Source: Lawsonibacter asaccharolyticus | GTDB lineage: Bacteria; Bacillota; Clostridia; Oscillospirales; Oscillospiraceae | Reading direction: 5' to 3' | NCBI GenBank assembly: GCA_003112755.1 | Contig: BFBT01000001.1 | Span: 1,860,001-1,924,000 of the forward strand | Length of the DNA stretch: 64,000 bases | Shown here: positions 8,018 to 16,128 of the stretch, piece after piece | Layout: each line of letters starts with the position of its first letter | How positions within the stretch are numbered: the first letter of the stretch is position 1 | Program-made: the position numbers and the translations under genes | The notes under the pieces: generated by a model | Told to the model about the DNA's origin: nothing | The model's input: the letters and a program-made list of their open reading frames with translations, nothing else | Database searches by the model: none

Positions 8018-9607
8018 ATGAAAAACGAAGTGAACATTACCACAAGCAGCACAGAAATGATGACCATTTCCCGTGCGGAATATGAGTCTCTAAAGGCGGA
8101 ACGAGACGAACTGAACCAGAAGCTGGACTGGCTGATGGAACAGGTGCGTCTTGCCAAAAAGAAGGTCTATGGGACATCCTCCGAGCAGACGAAGGAGGAG
8201 TTGGTTGGCCAGCTGAGTTTCATGTTTGATGAGACGGAAGCATGGCTGTCTACCAGGAGGACTGCCACGAGGGAAACCAGGGTTGCCGCTCATACCCGGC
8301 AGAAGCGATCCTCCCGTGTGGAGGAGGTTCTGCCTGAGAACATCCCTGTTGAGGTGGTGGAGCACCGCGTCCCGGAGTCTGAACGTAACTGTCCTGAATG
8401 CGGTACGCTCATGACAGAGATTGGGACCGAGGTGCGCCGTACTCTGGTAATGGTCCCTGCCCAGGTGAAGATCCGGGAAGATGTTTATTTTACATACGCC
8501 TGCCAGAACTGCAAGCAGACAGGGACGGAAACACCTATCCTGAAAGCCCCCAAAGAGCCTCCCCTGATTTCGGGCAGCTATGCCTCCCCGGAGGCTGTGG
8601 CCCATATCATGGTGCAGAAGTTTGTGATGTACGCTCCGCTGTACCGGCAGGAACAGGAATGGAATCGTGCTGGGGTGATGCTCTCCCGGCAGACGATGAG
8701 CAACTGGGTGCTGCGGGTGGCGGAGGACTGGCTGCGGCCCATCTATGACCACTTGCACCGGCAGTTGCTTCAGCGCGAGGTTCTCCATGCGGATGAAACA
8801 ACCTTGCAGGTGCTGAAGTTGGAAGGGCAGACAGCCAGGAGCAAGTGCTATATGTGGCTGTACCGGACTGGCGGAGACGCCGAGCATCCCATAGTTCTGT
8901 ATGAGTACCAGCAGAACCGGAAGGCGGAGAATGCCGAAGCATTCCTCAAGGGCTTTACGGGCTGGCTCCATGCGGATGGGTATTCCGGCTACCACCGATT
9001 GCCGGAGAACATCCGGGTGGTTGGCTGCTGGGCGCATCTGCGGCGAAAGTTTGACGAGGCGGTGAACGCCTTGCCAAAAGAGCAGCAGGTTGGCTGCACG
9101 GCGTTGGAGGGACTGCAATACTGTAATATTCTTTTCGCCATTGAAAAGGAACTAGCGGATCTGCCGCCGGAAGAACGTTATATCCAGCGTCTGGCTCGGT
9201 CCAAGCCGGTGATGGACGCTTTGTTGGCATGGGCGGAAACGAAGACCGCCCCGCCCAAGTCCTCTTTGGGAAAGGCGCTGTACTATCTGCGGGAGCAGTG
9301 GCCATATCTGAAACGCTTTTTAGAGGACGGGCGTCTGGAAATAAGCAACAACCGGGCGGAGCGGAGCATTAAACCCTTTGTGATGGGGCGGAAGAACTGG
9401 CTGTTCGCCAATACGGAGGGCGGTGCTCAGAGCAGCGCCATTGTTTACAGTCTGATTGAAACGGCCAGGGAGAATAACCTTGATCCATACCGATATTTGG
9501 TTCATGTGTTTTCCAAGGCACCCGGACTGGCAGTTACCGACAAGAACTGGGCCGCAAAGCTGCTCCCGGAAAATATTCCCCCAGAATGTTGTATTACAAA
9601 GAAATAG
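8018..9607 (+). CDS. tnpC: IS66 transposase TnpC
   Basis: A 529-aa DDE transposase. It has an N-terminal coiled coil (residues 15-50), a KKKVYGTSSEQ segment, a zinc finger (CPECG...CQNCKQTG), then the catalytic core with VLHADETTLQV (first Asp), WLHADGYSGYH (second Asp) and EISNNRAERSIKPF (Glu). The length is normal and no disruption is seen, so the element may be active. The start at 8018 is chosen over an upstream in-frame codon at 7952 because it begins the conserved N-terminus. Confidence 0.94.
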   Translation: MKNEVNITTSSTEMMTISRAEYESLKAERDELNQKLDWLMEQVRLAKKKVYGTSSEQTKEELVGQLSFMFDETEAWLSTRRTATRETRVAAHTRQKRSSRVEEVLPENIPVEVVEHRVPESERNCPECGTLMTEIGTEVRRTLVMVPAQVKIREDVYFTYACQNCKQTGTETPILKAPKEPPLISGSYASPEAVAHIMVQKFVMYAPLYRQEQEWNRAGVMLSRQTMSNWVLRVAEDWLRPIYDHLHRQLLQREVLHADETTLQVLKLEGQTARSKCYMWLYRTGGDAEHPIVLYEYQQNRKAENAEAFLKGFTGWLHADGYSGYHRLPENIRVVGCWAHLRRKFDEAVNALPKEQQVGCTALEGLQYCNILFAIEKELADLPPEERYIQRLARSKPVMDALLAWAETKTAPPKSSLGKALYYLREQWPYLKRFLEDGRLEISNNRAERSIKPFVMGRKNWLFANTEGGAQSSAIVYSLIETARENNLDPYRYLVHVFSKAPGLAVTDKNWAAKLLPENIPPECCITKK

Positions 9608-9621
9608 AATATATCTTGTGA

Positions 9622-9657
9622 AAGCGGGATTGCCATTGGTAAGCCCGCTTTTGCTTT
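9622..9657 (+). terminator. Terminator after tnpC
   Basis: Stem AAGCGGG (9622-9628) / CCCGCTT (9644-9650) with additional inner pairing (TTGCC/GGTAA) is followed by TTGCTTTTT. It ends the transposase operon and leaves the passenger genes to their own promoter. Confidence 0.75.
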
Positions 9658-9783
9658 TTCCAATAGGGATTATTGGCACCGCGGTGTGGAAAAACAAGGA
9701 AGTTTTGTCCTGTTTTATCCCATGTCGTCTATCTGTCTGATCTTGTCATATTATGGAACTATCTTATGAAAGGTGGTTCTTTT

Positions 9784-10470
9784 ATGGCAAACACAGAAAT
9801 TTTCCTGCGCAATATTTTTGGTACAACTCGTCCGAATATTCGTCCACTCGTTCTTGCTCTAAACATTACCAATGACCTCTTATTTGAACAGCATATCTCC
9901 ATGTCCGATATTAAAGCAACGAAACATATTTACCCCGATGTTGCCAGACTGCTTCATAAAAAGCCTGAAACTGTGTACAAGAGCGTGATACGCTTGGCGC
10001 ATCGCTGCTGGGATGCACTTGTGGAACAAGATTTGGTTCTTTCTTATCTGGGACGCTCTATGAAGCAGGAACCAGATCCCAGCGTTTTTATTACCTATCT
10101 AGCTGTCTACATTCAATCCGATATCCCGTTTTTTGAATTCATTGAGCGTGACCCTGGTTTTCTTTTCCGAGACTCGCCTGACATATTCGGAATGTCTGAT
10201 ATTCCGCCTGAATCGACTACAAAGTTGCTGCTGCGCAACAAACCGCTCCTGGTTTCTCAAGCAATGGCTTTTACATCCCCGGCCGGATTGACCACATTTC
10301 CTGTCTGTCCCGCGTGTATGGCCACTTTGGAACGTGAAGGCCAGAACTTTTGTGACCATTGCGGACAACGCCTGGATTGGCGTTGGTACAAGCACGCCCA
10401 GATCATCTACCCCGGGCAAAAATCAGCACTCAATATTCTTGACAAGGATGATGTTCTAATCTCCACTTAA
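9784..10470 (+). CDS. IS66 passenger: Spo0A-C-like protein with C-terminal zinc ribbon
   Basis: A 228-aa protein. Residues about 15-105 resemble the Spo0A DNA-binding domain, including IYPDVARLLHKKPETVYKSV followed by IRLAHRCWD, which matches the recognition-helix region of Spo0A (YPxxA...VE..IR.A...W). A linker follows, then a zinc ribbon CPAC...CDHCGQRL near residues 185-205. AAAGGTGG precedes the ATG at 9784. There is no receiver domain, so it would not be phosphorylated like Spo0A. It may regulate the element or mimic host sporulation control; this is inference. Confidence 0.7.
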   Translation: MANTEIFLRNIFGTTRPNIRPLVLALNITNDLLFEQHISMSDIKATKHIYPDVARLLHKKPETVYKSVIRLAHRCWDALVEQDLVLSYLGRSMKQEPDPSVFITYLAVYIQSDIPFFEFIERDPGFLFRDSPDIFGMSDIPPESTTKLLLRNKPLLVSQAMAFTSPAGLTTFPVCPACMATLEREGQNFCDHCGQRLDWRWYKHAQIIYPGQKSALNILDKDDVLIST

Positions 10471-10524
10471 AAGGGATTGAAATATTTAATAAAGTCTTTA
10501 GAAACCATATAAGGAGATGATACG

Positions 10525-10872
10525 ATGGTTGCCTCCTCAGCCATTTGTGATCTATTATACCAGCTTGGAATATCCGCTAATTACAAAGGATTTCTCCATA
10601 CCGCTTATGCAGTATCTTTGTGCGTGGAACAGCAAGACAGGCTTTTGTTGGTGACAAAGTGGCTGTATCCCGATGTCGCCAGGAAGTATGGGACGAACTG
10701 GAAGGCGGTGGAACGAAATATTCGAACTGTATCTACTATTGCCTGGAAGCACAATCTCCCCTTGTTGGAATCTCTTTCCCATAGACACCTTGACAGGCGC
10801 TTGCGTTCCGCTGAATTTCTTGCTGTACTTTTCCATGCAGTCTGCTCTGACGAATTTGAGCGCCCTGCTTAA
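10525..10872 (+). CDS. IS66 passenger: stand-alone Spo0A C-terminal domain protein
   Basis: A 115-aa protein that is essentially one Spo0A_C domain. The order of conserved blocks is the same as in Spo0A: LLYQLGISANYKGF, then VTKWLYPDVARKYG, then AVERNIRTV...AW, then SAEFLAVLFHAV. No receiver domain or phospho-acceptor is present. AAGGAG lies 8-9 bases before the ATG. It sits 54 bp after the other passenger gene and ends before a terminator. It could bind 0A boxes and interfere with or copy sporulation control; there is no direct evidence. Confidence 0.8.
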   Translation: MVASSAICDLLYQLGISANYKGFLHTAYAVSLCVEQQDRLLLVTKWLYPDVARKYGTNWKAVERNIRTVSTIAWKHNLPLLESLSHRHLDRRLRSAEFLAVLFHAVCSDEFERPA

Positions 10873-10910
10873 ATTGTAGTCTCAAAATTTTTATTGCTTC
10901 CAGAAGCAAA

Positions 10911-10951
10911 GAATGAGAGCAGACAAAGTATTGGCTGCTCTCGTTCTTTTT
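10911..10951 (+). terminator. Terminator after the passenger genes
   Basis: Stem GAATGAGAGCAG (10911-10922) / CTGCTCTCGTTC (10935-10946), one wobble pair, followed by TTTTT. It lies 15 bp inside the right IS66 terminal repeat. Confidence 0.85.
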
Positions 10952-11230
10952 ATCTCATATTATATTTGACGCTTACCGTAATTCTCTCTTAATCAAAGAA
11001 GATGCGGAAATAAATTCATGAATTATCTAATACCTCTGCATTGGAATCACCCCATCCAGTGTGCGATTATTACATCATCTTTTTTTGTGTGGACACCTGC
11101 TTTGCTCTTTCATGTAATAAAGACGCTTTCAACAAAAGAGTGCAACATAATTTTTGCTTCTACAAAAGTAAAATTGTAAATGACTAAAAATAGAGAAGAA
11201 ATAATAAATTGCAAAATTGTTTACCACCGA

Positions 11231-11259
11231 TTTACATTTCATGATTGGTTGACTCCTTA
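11231..11259 (+). promoter_or_regulatory. Putative TcdR-type (group 5 sigma) promoter of the 359-aa protein gene
   Basis: TTTACA (11231-11236), 16-base spacer, CTCCTTA (11253-11259), 43 bases before the ATG. This resembles the -35 TTTACA and C/T-rich -10 reported for TcdR/BotR/TetR/UviA-dependent promoters rather than a sigma-A promoter. The same pattern with the same 16-base spacer precedes the holin and the sigma gene nearby. Confidence 0.6.
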
Positions 11260-11302
11260 TAAGATGAACGCGTTCAAAATAAAATATAAGGAGTGAATAA
11301 TC

Positions 11303-12382
11303 ATGGCGTTTAGACCGGATACGAAGTATTATATTGGCAGTAAAGAATATGATACCATTTATGAAGCATTTGATGCTGTCCGTACCATGGCAAAGGGCAC
11401 GGTGATAAAGGACAAAAATGGGACCACTGTATTTACAAAGGACAACAATTCTAATACCTATCACCTTTATCAGTTTAACGAGTATTATGGAGAGTCGGCA
11501 GATCAGAACTATTCCTCTGGAGAGGTGCTTCCTGGCCTTACCAACAACAGCTATGGAAAGATGCTGACGTGGTTGAATAACTTTGCATATAGCAAGGCAG
11601 TTGACGGCAATGGTGAGCTCTCTAACAGCAGAATTAGGACGTTCTTTAGACACAGCGATGTTTCCCTCAAAGCCATTTATGAAGAAAAGCAGGAGAAGGC
11701 GTCTGGCGGCTACTATTCTGTGGCGACCCTTTCTTCCGCATATGACGGGAAGCAAAATAAAGCTGCTAAAGTTGTTGTAAATTTAAGCGGGATTCGAACC
11801 AATTTGACCAATAATACCAATGCGTATTTCTTTGTAGGTATGCATTCTGGGACCAATACGTTTGAATGTGGCCTCCAGCTCCGAAAGTCTGGATCTTCCT
11901 ATAAGTGGTACGCAATCTGCAACTCCACACTAGATAAGTTTGAGACCCTGAGCGCCACTCCTATTGCCAACATCAACGGCGGAGGAAATGTAACGGTTGA
12001 GCTGGTGAAGGAGGATGGGAAGATTACCTCCACAGTGTACTATAATAATGTGGAGAAGTGTAGCAAAGTATATAAAGATTCCCAGTTTGCGGCCAGTCGC
12101 TCTAATGAGTTTTATCGTACAATCTCCTTCTGCCCGCATGACTCTAACGACAATCCCACTCCCAATCTGAACAATGGAGAGTACTTTACAGGAACCGCAT
12201 TTAAGGAGTGCTATATTAAGCGTGGTAGCGACAGCTATGTTGCGTGGAATTATAATTCTTCCTTTAACCAGTATGCGGTGGCGTTCAATGATGAATTCAT
12301 TGATGTATCTGTCGGCAGTACGGAAAAGGCGGATATCAGCTACAAGGGACGAGACAACAACAGCAAGCTGATCGTAACCTAA
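11303..12382 (+). CDS. Unrecognised 359-aa beta-rich protein without signal peptide
   Basis: I do not recognise this family. The protein is hydrophilic and rich in Asn, Ser, Tyr and Thr, with alternating short strands from residue about 150 (YFFVGMHSGTN, ECGLQLRKSG, VTVELVKEDGKITSTVYYNN), which suggests a beta-sandwich such as a LamG- or lectin-like domain. There is no signal peptide, membrane segment or catalytic motif that I can see. AAGGAG precedes the ATG and a TcdR-type promoter lies at 11231-11259. A TcdE-type holin and TcdR-like sigma factor lie 1.3-2.8 kb downstream, so it is a candidate for a holin-released toxin, bacteriocin or lectin. This role is inference. Confidence 0.75.
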   Translation: MAFRPDTKYYIGSKEYDTIYEAFDAVRTMAKGTVIKDKNGTTVFTKDNNSNTYHLYQFNEYYGESADQNYSSGEVLPGLTNNSYGKMLTWLNNFAYSKAVDGNGELSNSRIRTFFRHSDVSLKAIYEEKQEKASGGYYSVATLSSAYDGKQNKAAKVVVNLSGIRTNLTNNTNAYFFVGMHSGTNTFECGLQLRKSGSSYKWYAICNSTLDKFETLSATPIANINGGGNVTVELVKEDGKITSTVYYNNVEKCSKVYKDSQFAASRSNEFYRTISFCPHDSNDNPTPNLNNGEYFTGTAFKECYIKRGSDSYVAWNYNSSFNQYAVAFNDEFIDVSVGSTEKADISYKGRDNNSKLIVT

Positions 12383-12414
12383 TGGGCCTAGAGAAGAAAT
12401 AAAAAGTCACTGAC

Positions 12415-12448
12415 ATGGGGGCGCATGACTGAATCATGCGCCCCCCAT
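12415..12448 (+). terminator. Terminator after the 359-aa protein gene
   Basis: A 14-15 bp stem ATGGGGGCGCATGA / TCATGCGCCCCCCAT with a short loop is followed by ACTTTTG. It separates this gene from the acyltransferase. Confidence 0.75.
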
Positions 12449-12555
12449 ACTTTTGAAGAAGAAAATAATTTATTGTTGCATTGGCTTTTGTCAGGCGTAT
12501 TATATAATGGAAAGTAATATAGACATTAGTTCATCGCTAAGATGGAGAGCATATT

Positions 12556-13581
12556 ATGAAACATAGGATTACCTATCTGGATTGTCTGCGCTGTATTGCC
12601 ATCCTTTTTGTCATCGTCCTGCACGCCATGTCCCCCATCCTCTCCAACCCGGTCTATTACGGCATCTCGTCCTGGTATCTGTGTCTCCTGCAAAACCCGC
12701 TGAACCGGACTGGAGTCCCCCTCTTCTTCATGATCAGCGGATATCTGATCCTCCGCTCCCCGGATACCCTCATCCCGTCCACGTTCTATCGGAGACACCT
12801 TCTGCGGCTGGCGCTCCCCCTATGCGCCTGGAACCTGATCTATCTGCTTGCCGATGCCCTGCGCACAGGAGTGCCTGTTTCCCTTGATGCCTTTTTCTCC
12901 TCCCTGCTGAACCGCGGCCAAAGCTACCACATGTGGTTCGTCTATACGATGATGGGGATCTATCTGGCGGCTCCCTTTCTGAAGCGGATCACAGACGCCT
13001 GCACGGGCAGACAGCTGTCCCTGCTTCTCCTCCTCATTATCTTCCCCACCTCTATCCGCCCCCTTCTCAACACAGTACTGCCGGTCTACATCTATCTGTT
13101 CGACCCCATCCTGGAGGGATACCTGGGCTTCTTCCTGATGGGGTATCTGCTGGGCCATTACAGCCCTGGCAGACGCATGAGGGCCGTGATTTATTGCGGC
13201 GGTGTCATAGGATATCTCTGGGGCGTTCTGGGCAATCTCTGGACCTCGTCTCCCAAGCAGGTCCCTCTGCCCTTCAACGGCGGGTATTCTCTGAATCACT
13301 ATCTCTGCGCGGCAGCCCTGTTCCTGCTCTGTAAAACGGTTTGCACCCACCATGAGAGAGACCTGCGCCCTTTGGAGAAAATGCTGGCCTCTGCTTCCAA
13401 TCTGGTATTTGGGGTCTATTGGATACACGTGCTAATCCTTGATTCAATAGCGGATTTGCTTGGCGGTTCTGTGTCTGTAATTCAGCTTCTAAGTTTGGAA
13501 ATAAGCCTGACAGTTGTTATCTCATTTTGTGCTGCGATGTTAATAGCAAAGATACCATTTTTGAAGAAAATTCTTATATAG
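12556..13581 (+). CDS. Acyltransferase 3 family membrane protein
   Basis: A 341-aa multi-pass membrane O-acyltransferase of the OafA/WecH group, which acylates surface sugars or similar acceptors. The start RITYLDCLRCIAILFVIVLH is the typical motif with the conserved Asp/Arg and His, and FFMISGYLIL follows in the second segment. About ten hydrophobic helices span the protein. A sigma-A-like promoter (TTGGCT, 16 bases, TATAAT) lies about 50 bp upstream. A bidirectional hairpin separates it from the convergent holin gene. Whether it belongs to the toxin-like module is unclear. Confidence 0.88.
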   Translation: MKHRITYLDCLRCIAILFVIVLHAMSPILSNPVYYGISSWYLCLLQNPLNRTGVPLFFMISGYLILRSPDTLIPSTFYRRHLLRLALPLCAWNLIYLLADALRTGVPVSLDAFFSSLLNRGQSYHMWFVYTMMGIYLAAPFLKRITDACTGRQLSLLLLLIIFPTSIRPLLNTVLPVYIYLFDPILEGYLGFFLMGYLLGHYSPGRRMRAVIYCGGVIGYLWGVLGNLWTSSPKQVPLPFNGGYSLNHYLCAAALFLLCKTVCTHHERDLRPLEKMLASASNLVFGVYWIHVLILDSIADLLGGSVSVIQLLSLEISLTVVISFCAAMLIAKIPFLKKILI

Positions 13582-13589
13582 CTAGCAAA

Positions 13590-13624
13590 AGCCGCTGTCA
13601 CTAGCTTTTGGAGTGACAGCGGCT
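13590..13624. terminator. Bidirectional hairpin between acyltransferase and holin
   Basis: Stem AGCCGCTGTCACT (13590-13602) / AGTGACAGCGGCT (13612-13624), perfect 13 bp, between two converging genes. T-runs are weak on both sides. Confidence 0.65.
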
Positions 13625-13649
13625 CTTCACAATAAGTTTTTGGGATGCG

Positions 13650-14042
13650 CTACTTCATTTGGTTTTTAATGTCTTCAAATCGAGATAACAGGTTATTGAG
13701 TTTACCGGGAAGCGGAATTCCTATTTTCCCAATGTTCTCAAAGATACTTATACCTTCATTTGACAAATAGAAAAGAGTTGTCATGGACCGTAGAACATCT
13801 GTTGAATCAACTAGGTATTGGTCCGCAACATGGGCAACCGAGATTACTAAAAAAATAGCAACCTTTTTTGCAATTCCTTTTGCACCAATATTGCTGGACA
13901 GGTGTTTAGCCTGAATGGCGGCGCAAATTCCAGTGATATAGTCGAGGACCACAAAAATCACAAGAGCATATAGTAGCCCATCTAATTCGCCCAAAAAAAT
14001 GATAACAAGTTTGCCTAAATAATCAACAACTATTTCTACCAT
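13650..14042 (-). CDS. TcdE/BhlA-type holin (phage_holin_4_1 family)
   Basis: A 130-aa membrane protein with three hydrophobic segments (about residues 10-35, 55-75, 80-100) and the family motif VVLDYITGICAAIQAKHLSSN. The family includes TcdE, which releases C. difficile toxins that lack signal peptides, and phage and bacteriocin-associated holins. The start at 14042 is chosen over 14117 because AAAGGAG lies just upstream and the protein then begins at the first helix. A TcdR-type promoter lies at 14136-14164 on the same strand. No endolysin gene is adjacent, which fits a release function better than a prophage lysis cassette. Confidence 0.85.
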   Translation of the reverse strand: MVEIVVDYLGKLVIIFLGELDGLLYALVIFVVLDYITGICAAIQAKHLSSNIGAKGIAKKVAIFLVISVAHVADQYLVDSTDVLRSMTTLFYLSNEGISIFENIGKIGIPLPGKLNNLLSRFEDIKNQMK

Positions 14043-14135
14043 AAAGTAATGCTCCTTTCCAAAGCTGCCTATCTTAAAAATAGTCGGGACTTTATAACGC
14101 ATATAAATAGTTGACACAAGGGTTCAGATAAGAGA

Positions 14136-14164
14136 TAAAGAGACACATTTTAAAAAAAAGTAAA
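14136..14164 (-). promoter_or_regulatory. Putative TcdR-type promoter of the holin gene
   Basis: On the minus strand TTTACT (14164-14159), 16-base spacer, CTCTTTA (14142-14136), about 94 bases before the holin start codon. Same architecture as the promoters at 11231 and 14492. Confidence 0.55.
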
Positions 14165-14303
14165 GGAAGACATTACTTTATGTGAGATTATTTTTAATTG
14201 CCTGCTCATTGAAATGAGTGCAACACAAAATAGAGGAATCAGCCGAACAAACTCGAAAGCTCAGATATTTGAACAGAGAATCAATGGCAGAAAAAGCGAA
14301 AAC

Positions 14304-14336
14304 AGCTGGCCGGTGTTCCGGTCAGCCGTTTTATAA
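14304..14336 (+). terminator. Hairpin in the holin-sigma intergenic region
   Basis: Stem GCTGGCCGG / CCGGTCAGC with a TGTT loop and a following GTTTTAT. It lies between divergent genes; the rest of 14165-14491 shows no coding potential. It may end a short transcript or be a relic. Confidence 0.45.
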
Positions 14337-14491
14337 TATGGAATAATTACAGATGTGTTGCCTCAAAGATCAAAATAGGGTCAGTCTCATACTTGCAAAA
14401 AGTAATGGACGCATGTTGCAATAGCTTCATAACTGCGTCTAATAGTATAGAGATGAAGAGAAATCTTTCATAAAAATTATTGCAAAGGAGG

Positions 14492-14520
14492 TTTACTTTT
14501 TTTCATCACGTTTCTCTTTC
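14492..14520 (+). promoter_or_regulatory. Putative TcdR-type promoter of the sigma gene (autoregulation)
   Basis: TTTACT (14492-14497), 16-base spacer (14498-14513), CTCTTTC (14514-14520), 31 bases before the ATG at 14552. TcdR activates its own gene in C. difficile, so a self-recognised promoter here would fit. Confidence 0.5.
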
Positions 14521-14551
14521 ATTTCCAGATTTGATCTGGGAGTGAAGAGCA

Positions 14552-15134
14552 ATGCTGGCCGACTGCATCAGACTTGCACAGACAAATAACGAAGCGTTGG
14601 AGGCGCTGCTCCAAAAATTCGCCCCCTTAATCAAAAAATGTGGTCGTCAACTTCATATCGAAGATGGTAATGAGGAAATGATACTGGCATTTATAGAACT
14701 GGTTAAAGATTTTTCTCCGTCTAATTTGCGAAATATAGACGATGGTACCGTAGTTCAGTATATAAAACAGTCAATGTATCATTATTGTTTCAGAATAAAT
14801 ATATAAAAAGTATCACCATGTAGAGACCGTAATTGGCTGGGATGAGATCAGCCCCAAAGAAGAGGCAGAGTATTTGGCGACCCAAGATAAGATACAACTT
14901 AATGATGGGCTATTAACTGAACTCCAGATTGATGTACTGACAAAAAGAGAAAGAGAAATTATAACACTAATGTTTGAGAATTCTCTGACCGCAGCGGAAA
15001 TTGCACGTCGATGGGGATGTAGCAGGCAGTCAGTAAATCAGGGAAAGATTGTTGCTCTTAAAAAACTAAGGAAGACTTTTTCAACACCTATCTCCACAAA
15101 AACACTTCATAATATAGAAAGAGCGAAACGGTAA
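14552..15134 (+). pseudogene. TcdR/UviA-like sigma factor split by a frameshift
   Basis: The first reading frame (14552-14806, 84 aa) matches the region-2-like HTH_16 part of group 5 sigma factors (ending TVVQYIKQSMYHYCFRIN). The second frame (from about 14802 to 15134) continues with KKYHHVETVIGWDEI and a region-4 helix-turn-helix, TAAEIARRWGCSRQSVNQ. Joined, they give about 191 aa, close to TcdR and UviA size. The break lies in AATATATAAAAAG; one more TA unit would restore the frame. It may be a dead gene, a phase-variable switch at a short TA repeat, or an assembly error. Confidence 0.7.
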
Positions 15135-15135
15135 A

Positions 15136-15705
15136 TCAACGGGTCAAATATTTCCGTTTCAGAATAGCAGCGGCTTTCCTTTTTGCCCTGGTAACAGCCA
15201 TACGCACACTATCAGGTTGTATTCCAAGATCTTCAGATAGACTTGAGTAAGACTTTCCCTCAACAAAACGGCTAGTTAATAAATAGCGGTCTTTCTCATC
15301 CAGCTCGTTAAAGACAGTAGTAAAGCAATTGATATCTTCATCCCTTAAAAAAAGTAATTCAGGATTTTCTTTGCTGCTTTGAGAAAGCTCATATTCATTT
15401 TCTAGACCAGAAAGAGGAGTAATTGCATCCAAGTTTCTCTTGCGGAGATATGTGTATGTCGTATTGGTGGAGGCCGTTTTAATATAGTTTACCAATTTGG
15501 GCTGAGGAAGATGCTTAATAGTATCTAAATTTTGGATTAGTTTCTCTGTTGTGCTCTGAAGAATATCTTCAGTAATCCAAGGGTCTTCGGTAATGAGATG
15601 AATTGTATGGTACATGAGTCGGTGGTAAGAGGAGTAGAGATTTTCCATAAAGGTTCGGTCATCTTCGTCCTCAATAACGAGGATAGCAACTGGGACAAAA
15701 AACAT
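15136..15705 (-). CDS. ECF-type sigma-70 family protein
   Basis: A 189-aa sigma factor with region 2 (MENLYSSYHRLMYHTIHLI, ITEDILQSTTEKLI, YLRKRN) and region 4 (YSSLSEDLGIQPDSVRMAVT). It is similar in layout to the other sigma factor at 16317, so the two may be paralogues. The gene lies 5 bp after the XRE gene on the same strand, forming a two-gene operon in which the XRE protein may control or be paired with the sigma factor. It converges on the split sigma gene with only one base between the stops. Confidence 0.85.
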   Translation of the reverse strand: MFFVPVAILVIEDEDDRTFMENLYSSYHRLMYHTIHLITEDPWITEDILQSTTEKLIQNLDTIKHLPQPKLVNYIKTASTNTTYTYLRKRNLDAITPLSGLENEYELSQSSKENPELLFLRDEDINCFTTVFNELDEKDRYLLTSRFVEGKSYSSLSEDLGIQPDSVRMAVTRAKRKAAAILKRKYLTR

Positions 15706-15710
15706 TGGAC

Positions 15711-16088
15711 TTACTTACCTTCCCCCGTTCCGTACTGATCCACCATGGCTCGAAATGCCATATCGGAAATTACCAATAGAATCGCCCGTTGACGGTCAGG
15801 AGGAAGTTGGAACAGACTGTGAATTACATCTGAAACAGGGGTCCCATCTGTGAGAGCCTTTTGCAACACGTCAATCGGAAGATTAGATGATATTCTTCCC
15901 AAGAGATAATCTGTTGAGACACCAAAATAATCAGCAAGTAATACTAGCTTCTCCAAATCGGGGAGATGGAAGCCGTGCTCATAGTTGGAGATAGTTCCTG
16001 AAGTCACAGAAATAACCTTGCCAAGTTCGCTTTGTGTCAAACCACGATCCTGGCGCAGTTCTGCCAGCAGGTCACCAAATTGCGCCAC
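15711..16088 (-). CDS. XRE-family repressor-like regulator
   Basis: A 125-aa protein with an N-terminal helix-turn-helix (LTQSELGKVISVTSGTISNY, then EHGFHLPDLEKLVLLADYFG). It starts at a GTG with GGAGG upstream. Its C-terminal half (QLPPDRQRAILLVISDMA) resembles other small immunity-type repressors. It is divergent from the ECF sigma gene at 16317; the intergenic region has a perfect 12-bp inverted repeat (16129-16163) that is a likely operator. Confidence 0.88.
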   Translation of the reverse strand: MAQFGDLLAELRQDRGLTQSELGKVISVTSGTISNYEHGFHLPDLEKLVLLADYFGVSTDYLLGRISSNLPIDVLQKALTDGTPVSDVIHSLFQLPPDRQRAILLVISDMAFRAMVDQYGTGEGK

Positions 16089-16128
16089 TCCTCTTTCCTC
16101 CCCAATATCAAGTAATTACTATTATATA

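Larger units (their letters stand above)
7144..10976 (+). mobile_element. IS66-family element with two passenger genes
   Basis: The left end reads GTAAGCGTCAA (7144-7154) and the right end TTGACGCTTAC (10966-10976), an 11-bp perfect terminal inverted repeat with the GTAAGCG start usual for IS66. Inside are tnpA, tnpB and tnpC, a terminator, then two passenger genes with their own terminator ending 15 bp before the right repeat. No matching end lies between tnpC and the passengers, so they belong to the element as drawn. The 8-bp flanks (AGGGGTTC and CGTAATTC) do not match, so no target duplication is seen. Confidence 0.8.

Noticed and set aside
11785..11800. GGGATTCGAACC resembling a tRNA T-arm on the minus strand
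   Set aside because: It is inside the 359-aa coding gene (Gly-Ile-Arg-Thr) and no other tRNA arms are nearby, so it is not an attachment site copy.
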